Of a stretch of DNA of 39,746 nucleotides, positions 19,701 to 27,938 are shown one piece after another. The first letter of the stretch is position 1, and each line of letters opens with the position of its first letter. Origin of the DNA: Mycoplasmatota bacterium. Its GTDB lineage: Bacteria > Bacillota_I > Bacilli_A > Izemoplasmatales > Hujiaoplasmataceae. The notes under the pieces were generated by a model. It had not been told where the DNA came from and searched no databases. It saw only the letters and a list, made by a program, of their open reading frames with translations. Where the stretch lies: positions 1 to 39,746 of the forward strand of contig JAEIOE010000017.1 of assembly GCA_016342455.1 (NCBI GenBank), written 5' to 3'. Both the position numbers and the translations under genes were made by a program.

Positions 19701-19757
19701 TGTTTTAATCCAATTCATTAGTTTACTAAATTCAATTGGTCTCATTTCTGCACTCAT
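16746..19757 (-). CDS. ygfK: YgfK-type FAD/FeS oxidoreductase (annotated putative selenate reductase subunit)
   Basis: A 1003-residue multidomain flavoprotein. The N-terminal 400 residues are dihydroorotate-dehydrogenase-like (SPVGPAAGPNSQLAQN, TVSTMHGCPPEEI). The middle is the glutamate-synthase small-subunit type FAD/NAD(P)H module (AVIGAGVAGTSTALF, VVVGGGDVSMDCARSA, AGDGFEGAKTIVKAI). The C-terminus holds FeS cysteines at 876-890 (CLTCDQVCDICTDVCP) and 918-928 (CNECGNCATFCP). YgfK homologues are needed for anaerobic urate/purine use in gut bacteria. The domain set suggests NAD(P)H-driven reduction of a purine ring or pyrimidine-like intermediate. The selenate reductase name is historical and not supported here. 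Gaps of 48 and 71 bases separate it from its neighbours, the largest in the operon. Confidence 0.92.
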   Translation of the reverse strand: MSAEMRPIEFSKLMNWIKTEYQNEQSIFGIHANKFYRNKSGKTIELFGEKISSPVGPAAGPNSQLAQNIIAAYLAGARFIELKTVQIIDGDELAACIPRPCINVEDEGYNVEWSTELKVEEARDEYIKAWVAIHVLAKELGISDERDFIFNISVGYTLEGIKKPKIDSFINDMMNASDTLIWKECKQYLLENIDSFNKFVAKDIECINASISPSITVSTMHGCPPEEINSIVEHLVTVKGMHTYVKCNPTLLGYTYARNILDQFGYDYLSFDEHHFNADLQWNDAIPMFSHLKNLAKEKGLIFGLKLTNTFPVQINCSELPGEEMYMSGRALFPLSISLAQKLTIAFAGEMPISYSGGADALNIKTIFETGIRPITVCTTLLKPGGYERIKQMAEICEPLLNGGFKTISIDKLTKIVEGFQSYKYNQKDIREIGSRKSNSKLPLFDCFKSPCNSSDIGCPIEQQIPEYLKLVSEGKYKEAFEIIAIDNAAPAITGTICDHNCQSVCTRVDYDESLSIRDNKLVAVLAAQDDYIKRTEIQKLRTAKKVAVIGAGVAGTSTALFLRRNGVEVDVFEKRDKPMGVVTYVIPEFRIPKQMIEKDYNLAVAAGVNFHFNVAADFNINLLKEDYDYVVIAIGSWLKGFNPLKTGGELAWEALDFLEKSKASNLSLELGKHVVVVGGGDVSMDCARSAIRTAGVEDVTLIYRRTKKVMPATYEEFSLATGDGVVIKFLTSPLEFDGKTLTCVKNELINNKARSTKETFKMDCDTIINAIGTKVDKSGYIRNEFSLNEWGYPKTNDKNETSLKNVYVAGDGFEGAKTIVKAIADAKLIAIDILDKLGLSNDFVKADIPQNKDSLYDKKGILKARLEAKMDGLRCLTCDQVCDICTDVCPNRANISINVTSELFKQEQQIIHIDGMCNECGNCATFCPHSGRPYKDKITLFWTEHDFVDSTNVGFLPLSKNLFKVRDELGNVFNYAIRDKTVSKEFEKIIDSVNTKYSYLMR

Positions 19758-19805
19758 TCTTCTCCACCTACTCTATCATCATATTATTTTCAAAAAAGAT
19801 AAAAC

Positions 19806-21125
19806 CTAATCTTCAAATTTAAGATTATTACCTTCTTTTTTTATTGTATCCCATAATTTCTGAGCTTGATTAATTGCTTCTATCGTTTTTGCTTCCAATT
19901 TTGGTTTCACAAGATAATTCTTAATTCTTGTTTTTCCATCAATAATCACATGCTTTGGTAATAATCCAGGAAATAATCCAAAGAATACATGGCCAAATAC
20001 ATTGTTTTTATCTAATGGAGAAAATTCTTTATATGGAACAACAATTAAATCAGCTTTGTATCCTTTTTTGATTTTCCCTAATTTAATATGCAATTGAGAA
20101 TTGACATAGTCATAAGAATTCGTAATCATTTTCTTGATAGAATCAATAGAAAATCCATTTGGATTTTTTGTTTCTAAGTGAGCTGAATAATAAGCATTTA
20201 GATATTCAATAGGCATTGATTGGATTAAACCATCATTCCCTATCATTAGTTTTATACCTAATTCATCCATTAATCTTATATTTGGTAAACCAACTGCATT
20301 ATTCATATTTGAAGTTGTATTCACACAAACATAAGCCTTTGAGTCTTTAATGATATTCAATTCTTTTTCAGATACATTCGTACAGTGAATTAAAAGACTA
20401 TTTTCATTTAGTAAATTATGGTCTCTTAATCTTTCCACTACTGTTTTGTCATATTTTTTCATTGAATCTTCTTCATCTTTTATGCTTTCGGCTACATGGA
20501 TATGTATACCGGTATTTCGAAGATTTTTACTTACTTTACTAAGTGTGTCCTCTGACAGCGTGAAAGATGCATGTAGACCAAATAACCCGCTTGTAAAGGC
20601 AGTTCTATACTTTTTAATATAGTTTACATTTTCAGAAATAGCAGCGTCTTGGTCGTAGCGATCTGATGTCTCAAAGGCTAAGATGCTTCTCATTTTTATA
20701 TCAGTTGTTAAAGCCTTTCTAATTTGTTTTAAAGAGCCTTTAATCTCATTGCCCGCATGATGGTCGATTAAAGTAGTTGTACCTTTTTTCATTTGTTCTA
20801 AACCAGATACTAATGCTGAGTAGTATACCATGTCTAAATCTAAGAAATGGTCTAGTTTCCACCACATCTGTTTAAGAACATCTTTAAACGACTTTGGATT
20901 AAAAGGTATAGACATACCTCTAGCAAAGGCTGAATATAGATGTGTATGCCCGCAGACAAAACCTGGTAATACAAAGGCGTTTTTAACGTCGATGTAATTA
21001 TCAATCAAATCTCTATTAAATTCCTGCATTGGTCCTACTTCAATTATCTCTTTATCAAATAAAACATATGCGTTCTCATGGTATTCATGGTAATCATAGA
21101 TTCTAGCGTTTATTAATGCTTTCAT
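19806..21125 (-). CDS. ssnA: Aminohydrolase SsnA
   Basis: A 439-residue amidohydrolase of the chlorohydrolase/guanine-deaminase clan, matching the SsnA group. Metal ligands: His60 and His62 (VCGHTHLYSAFARG), HVAES, LIHCTN and GNDGL. SsnA genes accompany ygfK and hyuA in Mo-hydroxylase purine loci and are reported as required for purine degradation there; the exact reaction (ring deamination or ring opening) is inferred. It begins nine bases after hyuA. Confidence 0.9.
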   Translation of the reverse strand: MKALINARIYDYHEYHENAYVLFDKEIIEVGPMQEFNRDLIDNYIDVKNAFVLPGFVCGHTHLYSAFARGMSIPFNPKSFKDVLKQMWWKLDHFLDLDMVYYSALVSGLEQMKKGTTTLIDHHAGNEIKGSLKQIRKALTTDIKMRSILAFETSDRYDQDAAISENVNYIKKYRTAFTSGLFGLHASFTLSEDTLSKVSKNLRNTGIHIHVAESIKDEEDSMKKYDKTVVERLRDHNLLNENSLLIHCTNVSEKELNIIKDSKAYVCVNTTSNMNNAVGLPNIRLMDELGIKLMIGNDGLIQSMPIEYLNAYYSAHLETKNPNGFSIDSIKKMITNSYDYVNSQLHIKLGKIKKGYKADLIVVPYKEFSPLDKNNVFGHVFFGLFPGLLPKHVIIDGKTRIKNYLVKPKLEAKTIEAINQAQKLWDTIKKEGNNLKFED

Positions 21126-21134
21126 AAAGTCACC

Positions 21135-22421
21135 TCATATTTTCTTAGCTTTTGTATAATGAAAATTCAAATTTTTTACTATAAATTTCCCTCGATTAAT
21201 GGTATGAATAACTCTACCTTTTCTGGGTAGGTTGTGATAAACAGAATAATCTGTTAATCCATGGAAGTCATCAATTTCATTGCTCATTAAATCATAAACA
21301 AATAAATTAGCTAAATTCCCTTCTTTAATTTCTCCTCGGTCTTCAATTTCATATAGTTTAAAGATATTTTTTGACATTTTGTCAATGATTTTTTCTTGAA
21401 AAACCTGATACATTAAATCAAATGAATATTCTATGCCACCAATTCCTAATGGAATTTCTTTCAACATATAATGATTTTTGTCTTCTTTAAAGAAGGCACA
21501 GTGATCTGTTCCTATTGAAAAAACATCATTTATGTTTTCTCTAAGTTTTACCATTTCATCTTTGCTTCTTAATGGCGGTGCTAAGGTATAAAGAAATCCA
21601 TCATCTAGTTGTAATTTATCTTGAGTTAACGTGAAATAATGAGGACAACTCTCTACAAAGAAACGTTTGTTCAAGATGTCAGAATATTCTTCTTTTAATT
21701 TCAACAGTGTATAACCCGAACTTAAATGAACCATATATAAGTTTCCACCATATTTTCTAACGTATGAAGCTAATTTTAGTGCTTCTTTGGTTTCGGATAA
21801 GGTTGGTCTTGAACGATTTAAATCTCTAAAACTGTAATCATCATCTAATTTAATTAATTCATCATTCTCTATATGCGCTAACAATAAGAAATGATATTTC
21901 TCAGATAGCTTAAGAAGTTCTATAATGTCTTCATCATAGGTCCTTCTACCAGAATCTGAATAAGTAGTAAATAATTTTAATGACTTAATACCCAATTCTT
22001 TCATTTTAAGAACAAAGTCCTCTAAATTGCATTGTGGGTTTTTAATCGTTGCGTGAAAGAAATAATCAACGACTGAATTTTCGGCTTCTTCTAATCTTTT
22101 ATAATAGACTTTTTCCAAGTCTTCTGGATTATCAACTGGGTCTAAAAAATCAATAATCGTAGTAATACCACCAAATGCTGCTTGTATTGAACCCGATAAG
22201 AAATCATCTCTTGAGTAAATTTTTCCTAAGTTTAAATGAAAATGTACATGAGGGTCTATTAGTGCCGGCAGCACTAAAGAACCCGATACATTTATAGATT
22301 CTAACGCATCGAATATTTCTTTGGACAAAGAAACAATTCTTTCTCCTTTTATATAAACATTTGTATTATGGTACTCGTTGTTGACGTAGACTTTACCGCC
22401 TAAAATTCTTAAGTCATACAT
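21135..22421 (-). CDS. hyuA: Dihydropyrimidinase/hydantoinase-type cyclic amidohydrolase
   Basis: A 428-residue binuclear metal hydrolase of the D-hydantoinase family (YgeZ in E. coli). Visible are His58 and His60 (LIDPHVHFHL), the probable carbamylated Lys149 (KSLKLFTTYS), AHIEN, MVHLSSG and GTDHCAF. The family opens cyclic ureides, which suits a step opening a purine-derived imidazolone or hydantoin ring. It follows the THEP1-like NTPase by four bases and precedes ssnA by nine. Confidence 0.9.
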   Translation of the reverse strand: MYDLRILGGKVYVNNEYHNTNVYIKGERIVSLSKEIFDALESINVSGSLVLPALIDPHVHFHLNLGKIYSRDDFLSGSIQAAFGGITTIIDFLDPVDNPEDLEKVYYKRLEEAENSVVDYFFHATIKNPQCNLEDFVLKMKELGIKSLKLFTTYSDSGRRTYDEDIIELLKLSEKYHFLLLAHIENDELIKLDDDYSFRDLNRSRPTLSETKEALKLASYVRKYGGNLYMVHLSSGYTLLKLKEEYSDILNKRFFVESCPHYFTLTQDKLQLDDGFLYTLAPPLRSKDEMVKLRENINDVFSIGTDHCAFFKEDKNHYMLKEIPLGIGGIEYSFDLMYQVFQEKIIDKMSKNIFKLYEIEDRGEIKEGNLANLFVYDLMSNEIDDFHGLTDYSVYHNLPRKGRVIHTINRGKFIVKNLNFHYTKAKKI

Positions 22422-22425
22422 TTTG

Positions 22426-22926
22426 TCACCTACCTATTATTTCATAGTTAGATATATTCATTTTATCGACTAATTCTTCAATTAGATCCTCTCTAATTGT
22501 AAAAATGACGTCGAGATTTTTTTTAAGTGCATTTTTAAGGGGTTTATAAAAACCATCACATTGTATTTCGAATTTTCCTATTTCATCAAAATATATAGGT
22601 GATACCTTCTCTTTTATTAAGTTTTTATAAATAGAGAGAACTCTTTTCATACCCTTCTTATATATCCAATAAGGTCCAATTTTATTACAAAAATGTCTTG
22701 AATAGATATCTCCATTTTTAAACAAATTTTCTTGATAGTACTTATCATGTATCATGAAAGAAAACTCTAGATTATCTGATAGTCTAGAAGCTTTATATCC
22801 ATATACATCTTTATCTATCATCACTTTTCTAGAAATGATTCCATCTCCCAATTTGTCTAAAAGATAGTGCTCCTTAATTCTAGTTGTTTTCCCCGAGTTC
22901 ATTTTTCCAGTAATTATTTTTACCAT
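22426..22926 (-). CDS. THEP1-like P-loop nucleoside triphosphatase
   Basis: A 166-residue protein with Walker A at residues 7-14 (GKMNSGKT) and a Walker B/sensor segment FDEIGKFEIQ (Asp114, Glu115), the layout of the NTPase_1/THEP1 family. Its biological role is not established in bacteria. ATG 22926 is chosen over 22935 because GAGGAG (22935-22940) is eight bases away. The gene overlaps the XdhC-type maturation gene by 47 bases, an unusually long overlap implying tight coupling. Position among Mo-hydroxylase maturation genes suggests an accessory NTPase for cofactor or subunit assembly, occupying the slot that YqeC-like proteins fill elsewhere. This role is inference. Confidence 0.78.
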   Translation of the reverse strand: MVKIITGKMNSGKTTRIKEHYLLDKLGDGIISRKVMIDKDVYGYKASRLSDNLEFSFMIHDKYYQENLFKNGDIYSRHFCNKIGPYWIYKKGMKRVLSIYKNLIKEKVSPIYFDEIGKFEIQCDGFYKPLKNALKKNLDVIFTIREDLIEELVDKMNISNYEIIGR

Positions 22927-23737
22927 TATACACACTCCTCATATGGCTATGATTTCCTTTGCCGTGAGAAACAGAAAGTATTTCTGAAGTAATGGAAATA
23001 GCTATTTCTTCTGGACTGCCTCCACCAAGGTCTAAACCAATTGGCGAATAGAAATAGCTCAAATCAATGTCTTTTCCAAATTTCTCATACGTTGCTTCTA
23101 AATAGCTGTTTAATTTTTCTGGTGAACATAACATTCCTAAGTATTTAGGAACAATCTTAAGTTCAAGAATTTTATTTATTACGTGGTAATCATATTTATG
23201 ACTAGGCGTACAAACAATAATAAAGCTTCCTTGTTTTAAGCCTTTTTCTTCTATATAGTCAACAAATGGTTGATTTGCAAGTATATCAGCGTTTTTAAAG
23301 TTGTTTATAACCGCTGTTCTTTCATCAATTACTGTTACATGAAAATCCATTGTTTTTAACACGTTGACTAAAGCTTGACCAACATGTCCAGCACCAAAAA
23401 CATAAACTGTTTCCTTTGGGCCAATATATTCATAAAATAACGTTACTTTTCCTCCACATACCATTGGTAATGTTTTTGTGTCAGGGAATACTTTTCCTTC
23501 ATCTAAAAGGTAAGATTCTAATAGGTTTTCTCTATTTACAACAAGTTCTTTACATTTTTCGCGAGCGTAAAATTCTAAGGCTCCTCCACCTACTGTTCCA
23601 AAAGCTTTGTCCGTTTCGAGATAAATCATTTTTTTACCCACCTCTACTGGACCACTTCCTACTTTCGAAACTACAGTAACTAATATTAAAGTGATATTTT
23701 GTTTTCGATACTTTGATATTTCGTCATAAATATTCAT
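22880..23737 (-). CDS. XdhC/CoxI-family molybdenum hydroxylase maturation factor
   Basis: A 285-residue protein of the XdhC/CoxI family, which binds molybdenum cofactor and promotes its sulfuration and insertion into hydroxylases. The N-terminal domain has KVGSGPVEVGKKMIY and GTVGGGALE; the C-terminal Rossmann part has VFGAGHVGQAL and SPIGLDLGGGSPEEIAISI. ATG 23737 has AAGGAGA five bases upstream; the frame's earlier ATG at 23770 would reach into the membrane-protein gene. The C-terminal tail overlaps the NTPase gene. It is the only maturation factor of this type here, so it may serve both hydroxylases. Confidence 0.88.
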   Translation of the reverse strand: MNIYDEISKYRKQNITLILVTVVSKVGSGPVEVGKKMIYLETDKAFGTVGGGALEFYAREKCKELVVNRENLLESYLLDEGKVFPDTKTLPMVCGGKVTLFYEYIGPKETVYVFGAGHVGQALVNVLKTMDFHVTVIDERTAVINNFKNADILANQPFVDYIEEKGLKQGSFIIVCTPSHKYDYHVINKILELKIVPKYLGMLCSPEKLNSYLEATYEKFGKDIDLSYFYSPIGLDLGGGSPEEIAISITSEILSVSHGKGNHSHMRSVYNGKNNYWKNELGENN

Positions 23738-23747
23738 TACGTTCTCC

Positions 23748-24386
23748 TTATGCGAGTAATGTGATTGCAATCGCTATTGCTAGAGTAGCAAAAGAGATAA
23801 TTGGGCTAATCTTTCTGTAAGTTTTTTCTTTAGGTGCTTTAACTATTGCTTTATCTAGACAATGAATTCCTAGCGCAAGAAATGCTGAGATAACTCCAAA
23901 TAATAATGTGAACTGAAGTGTCGCTGAAATGGTTGCGATAAAATCAGAACGGAATCCATTTGCAAAAAATTGAACTTGATTATAACTTAAATATAATAAT
24001 CTCCAGCCAATACTAGCGCCGATAAAGGCTTTGGCTTTGCTCATCAAATCATCTTTATCCATCAATGCAATAACCATAAGAACCATAAATGATTCCATAA
24101 CGATAGCTAACATTGGATTGATAATTTTAAATGGTGAACCAAATGGCAAGAAGAAATTCAGTGCTTTAATTGCAGCTGCAACTCCTCCAATAGCTAATAA
24201 AGCTTTTTTTGAATCTGTTACTTTATATGCTTTGTATAAGATATAAGATACTACAGGAAATAACACGGTACCAGAAATATAAATTGATACCGGTAATGCA
24301 TGTAGTAAATATCCGACACTAGCTTCGATGATCCCCCAGATTGCTCCAAAGAATATAATTGCAGGTAATAAGTTTTGTTTTTTCAT
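23748..24386 (-). CDS. Unrecognised integral membrane protein in the molybdenum hydroxylase operon
   Basis: I do not recognise this 212-residue protein. It has about six or seven hydrophobic segments (roughly residues 6-27, 34-52, 62-80, 88-106, 118-134, 148-171 and 192-211) and short charged loops, with no signal peptide or catalytic motif. Size and topology resemble ECF-transporter S-components, but no ECF signature or ATPase gene is nearby. AAGGAGAG precedes the ATG. It lies one base after the catalytic subunit and ten bases before the XdhC-type gene, so it is clearly co-expressed with cofactor and hydroxylase genes. A purine, molybdate or intermediate transporter component, or a membrane anchor, are possibilities. 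Confidence 0.6.
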   Translation of the reverse strand: MKKQNLLPAIIFFGAIWGIIEASVGYLLHALPVSIYISGTVLFPVVSYILYKAYKVTDSKKALLAIGGVAAAIKALNFFLPFGSPFKIINPMLAIVMESFMVLMVIALMDKDDLMSKAKAFIGASIGWRLLYLSYNQVQFFANGFRSDFIATISATLQFTLLFGVISAFLALGIHCLDKAIVKAPKEKTYRKISPIISFATLAIAIAITLLA

Positions 24387-24387
24387 A

Positions 24388-26691
24388 TTAGTTTCTCTCC
24401 TTTGCTTTTATAGCTAATAAGATTTTTTCAGCTGTTATTGGTAGTGTTTTTATTCTAATGCCTAATGCATTATATACTGCGTTTGCTAAAGCAGCTGGTG
24501 GTGTATCAATACCTATCTCACCTACTGATTTCGCTCCAAATGGACCACTTTCTTCATAACTATCAACAAATACTGTCGTTAAGTTATTAATGTCAACTCT
24601 TGTTGGTATTTTATAAGTCATTAAAGAATTAGAGATTAATGCTCCTTTTTTGGAATATTGTACATTTTCAAACATCGCCATTCCCAATCCTTGAACAATT
24701 CCTCCATCCACTTGGCCTTCTGCTAGTTTTGGATTAATTGTTGTTCCACAGTCAACTACAGATACATAGTTAACAATGTCCACTTCTCCAGTTTCTTTAT
24801 CTATGTCGATTTCAATAAATCCTGCCATAAATGGTGGCGGTGATTTATGACCAACATAACTTGAAGTAACAGATAGTTGTTTTTGATCTTCTGAATAAGT
24901 AATTTCATTAGATAAATCAATTAAACTAATTGTTTCACCTAATTCATTCGTAAATAAAACTCCATCAAATTCAACTTCTTTTGATTTAAGAATTCTTCTA
25001 GCTTCTACTAATATAGCTTCTAACATATCATTGGCAGCTTTGAATACTGCGTTACCAGAAACATAGGTGGTACTAGATGCATAAGCTCCACAATCAAATG
25101 GTGTAAGGTCTGTATCTGATGAGTAAATCACTATTTTATCCATGGTAGTCATTAATACTTCTGCGGCTATTTGAGCTAACACAGTATCACTACCTTGGCC
25201 AATATCAGTGGCACCTACTAATAAATTATAAAAACCATCATCATTTAATTTAATCGTAGCGGAACCCATATCAATGTACGGAATACCACTACCTTGCATT
25301 GCGATAGCCATACCTACAGATTTTATTTTATTACCCATATCTTTTGAAGGATATTTATCATTCCAATCAATTAACTTCATTCCTTTTTCGACACATTCTT
25401 CTAATTTACATGTTTCCATGATCATAGCTGTTCCGGCTGTCCCTTCACCCATTATTTCAAATATCGGTGAAGTTTCCGTTTCTTTCATCATATTTAATTG
25501 ACGGAATTCTATTGGGTTCATTCCTAATTTAACACATAGCATATCTACAGCTGATTCTAAGGCAAAGTTACCTTGAATAGCTCCGTATCCTCTATATGCT
25601 CCGGCTGGTGTATGGTTTGTATAAACAACATCGCCGTAGAATCTTACAGAATCCACTTTGTTATATAAAGGCAATACTTTAGAACCTACAACCATAAATA
25701 CCGTTAAAGCATGTTCTCCATAAGCTCCTGTATCAGATAAGCAGTGGAAATCAATTGCTTTTAATACTCCTGATTTGTCCGCTCCAAGCGTTACTTTCAT
25801 TTTCATTGGATGTCTTGTGTAAGAAGATTCAAATACTTCTTTTCTTGTGTAAACCATCTTAGCTGCTTTTCCAGTTTTATAGGTTACATAAGCAACAAGC
25901 ATTTCACCATGAATACCTTGTTTTCCACCAAAGCCTCCACCAACACGTGGTTTGATAACTCTAATTTTTGATAAGGGAATGTTTAATCCCTGAGAAATAA
26001 TTCTTCTCATATGATAAGGCGTTTGCGTAGAATTATAGATTACTAATCGTTCTTGATAATCCATTCTTGCATTTACTGTGTGAGGTTCTAACATAACGTG
26101 AGCTTGTGCTTGTGTAAAGAATGTTTCTTCAATAACCACATCGCATTCACTTAATGTCTTTTCCACATCTCCCACATGCATATGATAACTAGCTGCGATA
26201 TTTCTTAATGGTTCAAAACCTATTGGAAACATCTCATGAGCTTCGGGTTCAGGATGAATGATAGATTTATGATCAATTGCTTTCTCAAAATCTAAAACAG
26301 GTTCTAATAATTCATATTCTACTTTAATTAAAGCTAAAGCTTCTTCACAAACTGCCAAATCACTACCAACTACCGCTAAAACTTCGTCTCCTACATATCT
26401 AACATATTCATCTAAGACGAACTTATCGTGAGGTGATGGTTCTGGATAACCTTGACCCGCTCTTGTAAAAGGAACTCTTGAAAAATCTTTATGTGTTAAC
26501 ACCATTTCAATTCCCGGAAGTTTCAAAGCCTCCTCAGAATCAATTTTTACTATTTTTGCATAAGCATGAGGTGATCTCAACACTTTTACTATTAAAGAAT
26601 TTTTATCTGCTAAATCATCTGTGTAGGCTGCACGTCCTTTTAAGATACCTAATCCATCTACAGAATGCGTTAAATTATTTACAACTTTCAT
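24388..26691 (-). CDS. Molybdenum hydroxylase catalytic subunit (second set, XdhD-like)
   Basis: A 767-residue molybdopterin subunit. Motifs: PRVGGGFGGKQG (residues 249-258), AGAYRGYGAIQGNFALES, ATDIGQGSDTVLAQI and GPFGAKSVGEIG with catalytic Glu725. It is longer than, and clearly different from, the first catalytic subunit, so two distinct hydroxylases are encoded. It shares ATGA with the FeS-subunit gene upstream. XdhD-type subunits accompany ygfK/ssnA/hyuA in other genomes; hypoxanthine, xanthine or a downstream heterocycle are candidate substrates. Confidence 0.9.
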   Translation of the reverse strand: MKVVNNLTHSVDGLGILKGRAAYTDDLADKNSLIVKVLRSPHAYAKIVKIDSEEALKLPGIEMVLTHKDFSRVPFTRAGQGYPEPSPHDKFVLDEYVRYVGDEVLAVVGSDLAVCEEALALIKVEYELLEPVLDFEKAIDHKSIIHPEPEAHEMFPIGFEPLRNIAASYHMHVGDVEKTLSECDVVIEETFFTQAQAHVMLEPHTVNARMDYQERLVIYNSTQTPYHMRRIISQGLNIPLSKIRVIKPRVGGGFGGKQGIHGEMLVAYVTYKTGKAAKMVYTRKEVFESSYTRHPMKMKVTLGADKSGVLKAIDFHCLSDTGAYGEHALTVFMVVGSKVLPLYNKVDSVRFYGDVVYTNHTPAGAYRGYGAIQGNFALESAVDMLCVKLGMNPIEFRQLNMMKETETSPIFEIMGEGTAGTAMIMETCKLEECVEKGMKLIDWNDKYPSKDMGNKIKSVGMAIAMQGSGIPYIDMGSATIKLNDDGFYNLLVGATDIGQGSDTVLAQIAAEVLMTTMDKIVIYSSDTDLTPFDCGAYASSTTYVSGNAVFKAANDMLEAILVEARRILKSKEVEFDGVLFTNELGETISLIDLSNEITYSEDQKQLSVTSSYVGHKSPPPFMAGFIEIDIDKETGEVDIVNYVSVVDCGTTINPKLAEGQVDGGIVQGLGMAMFENVQYSKKGALISNSLMTYKIPTRVDINNLTTVFVDSYEESGPFGAKSVGEIGIDTPPAALANAVYNALGIRIKTLPITAEKILLAIKAKERN

Positions 26692-27140
26692 GATTTGTCA
26701 CCCAAATATTTCATAATGGCTCTCTCTTGTGAAATGTATCCTGTACATCTACAAAGATTACCTACTAAATATTTTTTAACTTCCTTGATTGTTGGATTTA
26801 CTAATTCTTTTTTCATTGCATACACTGTTAAAGCTAATGAAGGGTTACAGTAACCGCATTGATCAGCGCCTTCTTCACCAAAATAGTTACCTATTTTTTC
26901 CGCTTCTTCTTGAATACCTTCCACTGTTGTTATCTGTTTTCCTTCCGCTTGAACAGTAAGCACTGAACAAGATGGTACAGGTTTTCCATCCATCAAAACA
27001 GTACATACACCACAGTTCGTAGTATCACAGCCTCTTCTTACACTTACATAATTATTATTTCTAAGTGTATCTAATAAATAATCTGAAGGCTCGCATTCAA
27101 ATATTTTAACTTGGTTGTTTACTGTCATTTTAATTTTCAT
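26688..27140 (-). CDS. Molybdenum hydroxylase [2Fe-2S] subunit (second set)
   Basis: A 150-residue two-cluster FeS subunit. First cluster: Cys38, Cys43, Cys46, Cys58 (RRGCDTTNCGVCTVLM). Second cluster: Cys95, Cys98, Cys130, Cys132 (DQCGYCNP, NLCRCTGY). All ligands are intact. It overlaps the FAD-subunit gene by eleven bases and the catalytic-subunit gene by four, consistent with a stoichiometric complex. Confidence 0.92.
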   Translation of the reverse strand: MKIKMTVNNQVKIFECEPSDYLLDTLRNNNYVSVRRGCDTTNCGVCTVLMDGKPVPSCSVLTVQAEGKQITTVEGIQEEAEKIGNYFGEEGADQCGYCNPSLALTVYAMKKELVNPTIKEVKKYLVGNLCRCTGYISQERAIMKYLGDKS

Positions 27141-27933
27141 AATTACTCACCTGCTTAATCCCTCTTGATATATATACTTTCGCTAGTTCTTCTCTATATT
27201 CTTTTGAAGCCCTATTATTGCTTGAGAATTTTATTTCTTCTACTACTTTGTTTGCACATTCTTTAATGCTTTCTAAATTGATATCACTTAAGCAGTTTAT
27301 ATAATCCATTGCTTTATAACAAGGACTTGCTATATAAGGTGTAGAACCTACTGATAAACTAAATAAACCATCCGTTTTTGAACAAGCAATATTAATAACA
27401 GAAAAATCAAGGGCTGTTATCGCTACTTTTTTGAAGAAGCCTTTTCCCAAGTTATTTTTTATTTTTATTTTAACTAGAATATCTTTTTCAAATTTTGGAT
27501 TATTTAAAAAGTCCATCAATGAAACTTCTCCTTGTTTATGAAATACAAGTGTTGTATCCATTACTTCTAAAACTGGAAAGATATCAGAAAATGAGAATTT
27601 ACCCATAACACAGCCACCGATTGTAGCGATATTTCTAATGTTTACTCCCATTATGCTACTAACTGCTTGTACAAGTATTCCATCATATAATTGTTTGATT
27701 AATTCATTCGTTTCAATTTGACCCAAGGTACATAAAGCCCCTATTTCTATTGAGTCTCCTAAAACTACTATTTTGTCTAAACCTAATGCATCGAGCGATA
27801 CTAGTTTATTTGCTGATTTAACTGATAACTTTAACCAAGCCCCTCCAGCAATAATATAGTTTTTTCTGTCTTCTCTCAATAATTCATAAGCTTCATTTAA
27901 GTCTTTCGCTTTTATATATTCAGATACTTTCAA
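27130..27933 (-). CDS. Molybdenum hydroxylase FAD subunit (second set)
   Basis: A 267-residue FAD-binding subunit of the CoxM/XdhB type. FAD motifs are YIIAGGAWLKLSV near residue 30 and NIRNIATIGGCVMG near residue 100. The start is proposed as TTG 27933: AGAAAGGA (27943-27950) lies nine bases upstream. Another in-frame TTG at 27942 touches that ribosome site and is less likely. No in-frame ATG exists before the conserved N-terminus. It follows mocA by five bases. Confidence 0.86.
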   Translation of the reverse strand: MKVSEYIKAKDLNEAYELLREDRKNYIIAGGAWLKLSVKSANKLVSLDALGLDKIVVLGDSIEIGALCTLGQIETNELIKQLYDGILVQAVSSIMGVNIRNIATIGGCVMGKFSFSDIFPVLEVMDTTLVFHKQGEVSLMDFLNNPKFEKDILVKIKIKNNLGKGFFKKVAITALDFSVINIACSKTDGLFSLSVGSTPYIASPCYKAMDYINCLSDINLESIKECANKVVEEIKFSSNNRASKEYREELAKVYISRGIKQVSNYEN

Positions 27934-27938
27934 AATAA

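Noticed and set aside
16746-19757. Selenate reductase function for YgfK.
   Set aside because: The name comes from historical annotation; domain content and neighbours fit purine or heterocycle reduction, and no selenium genes are present.
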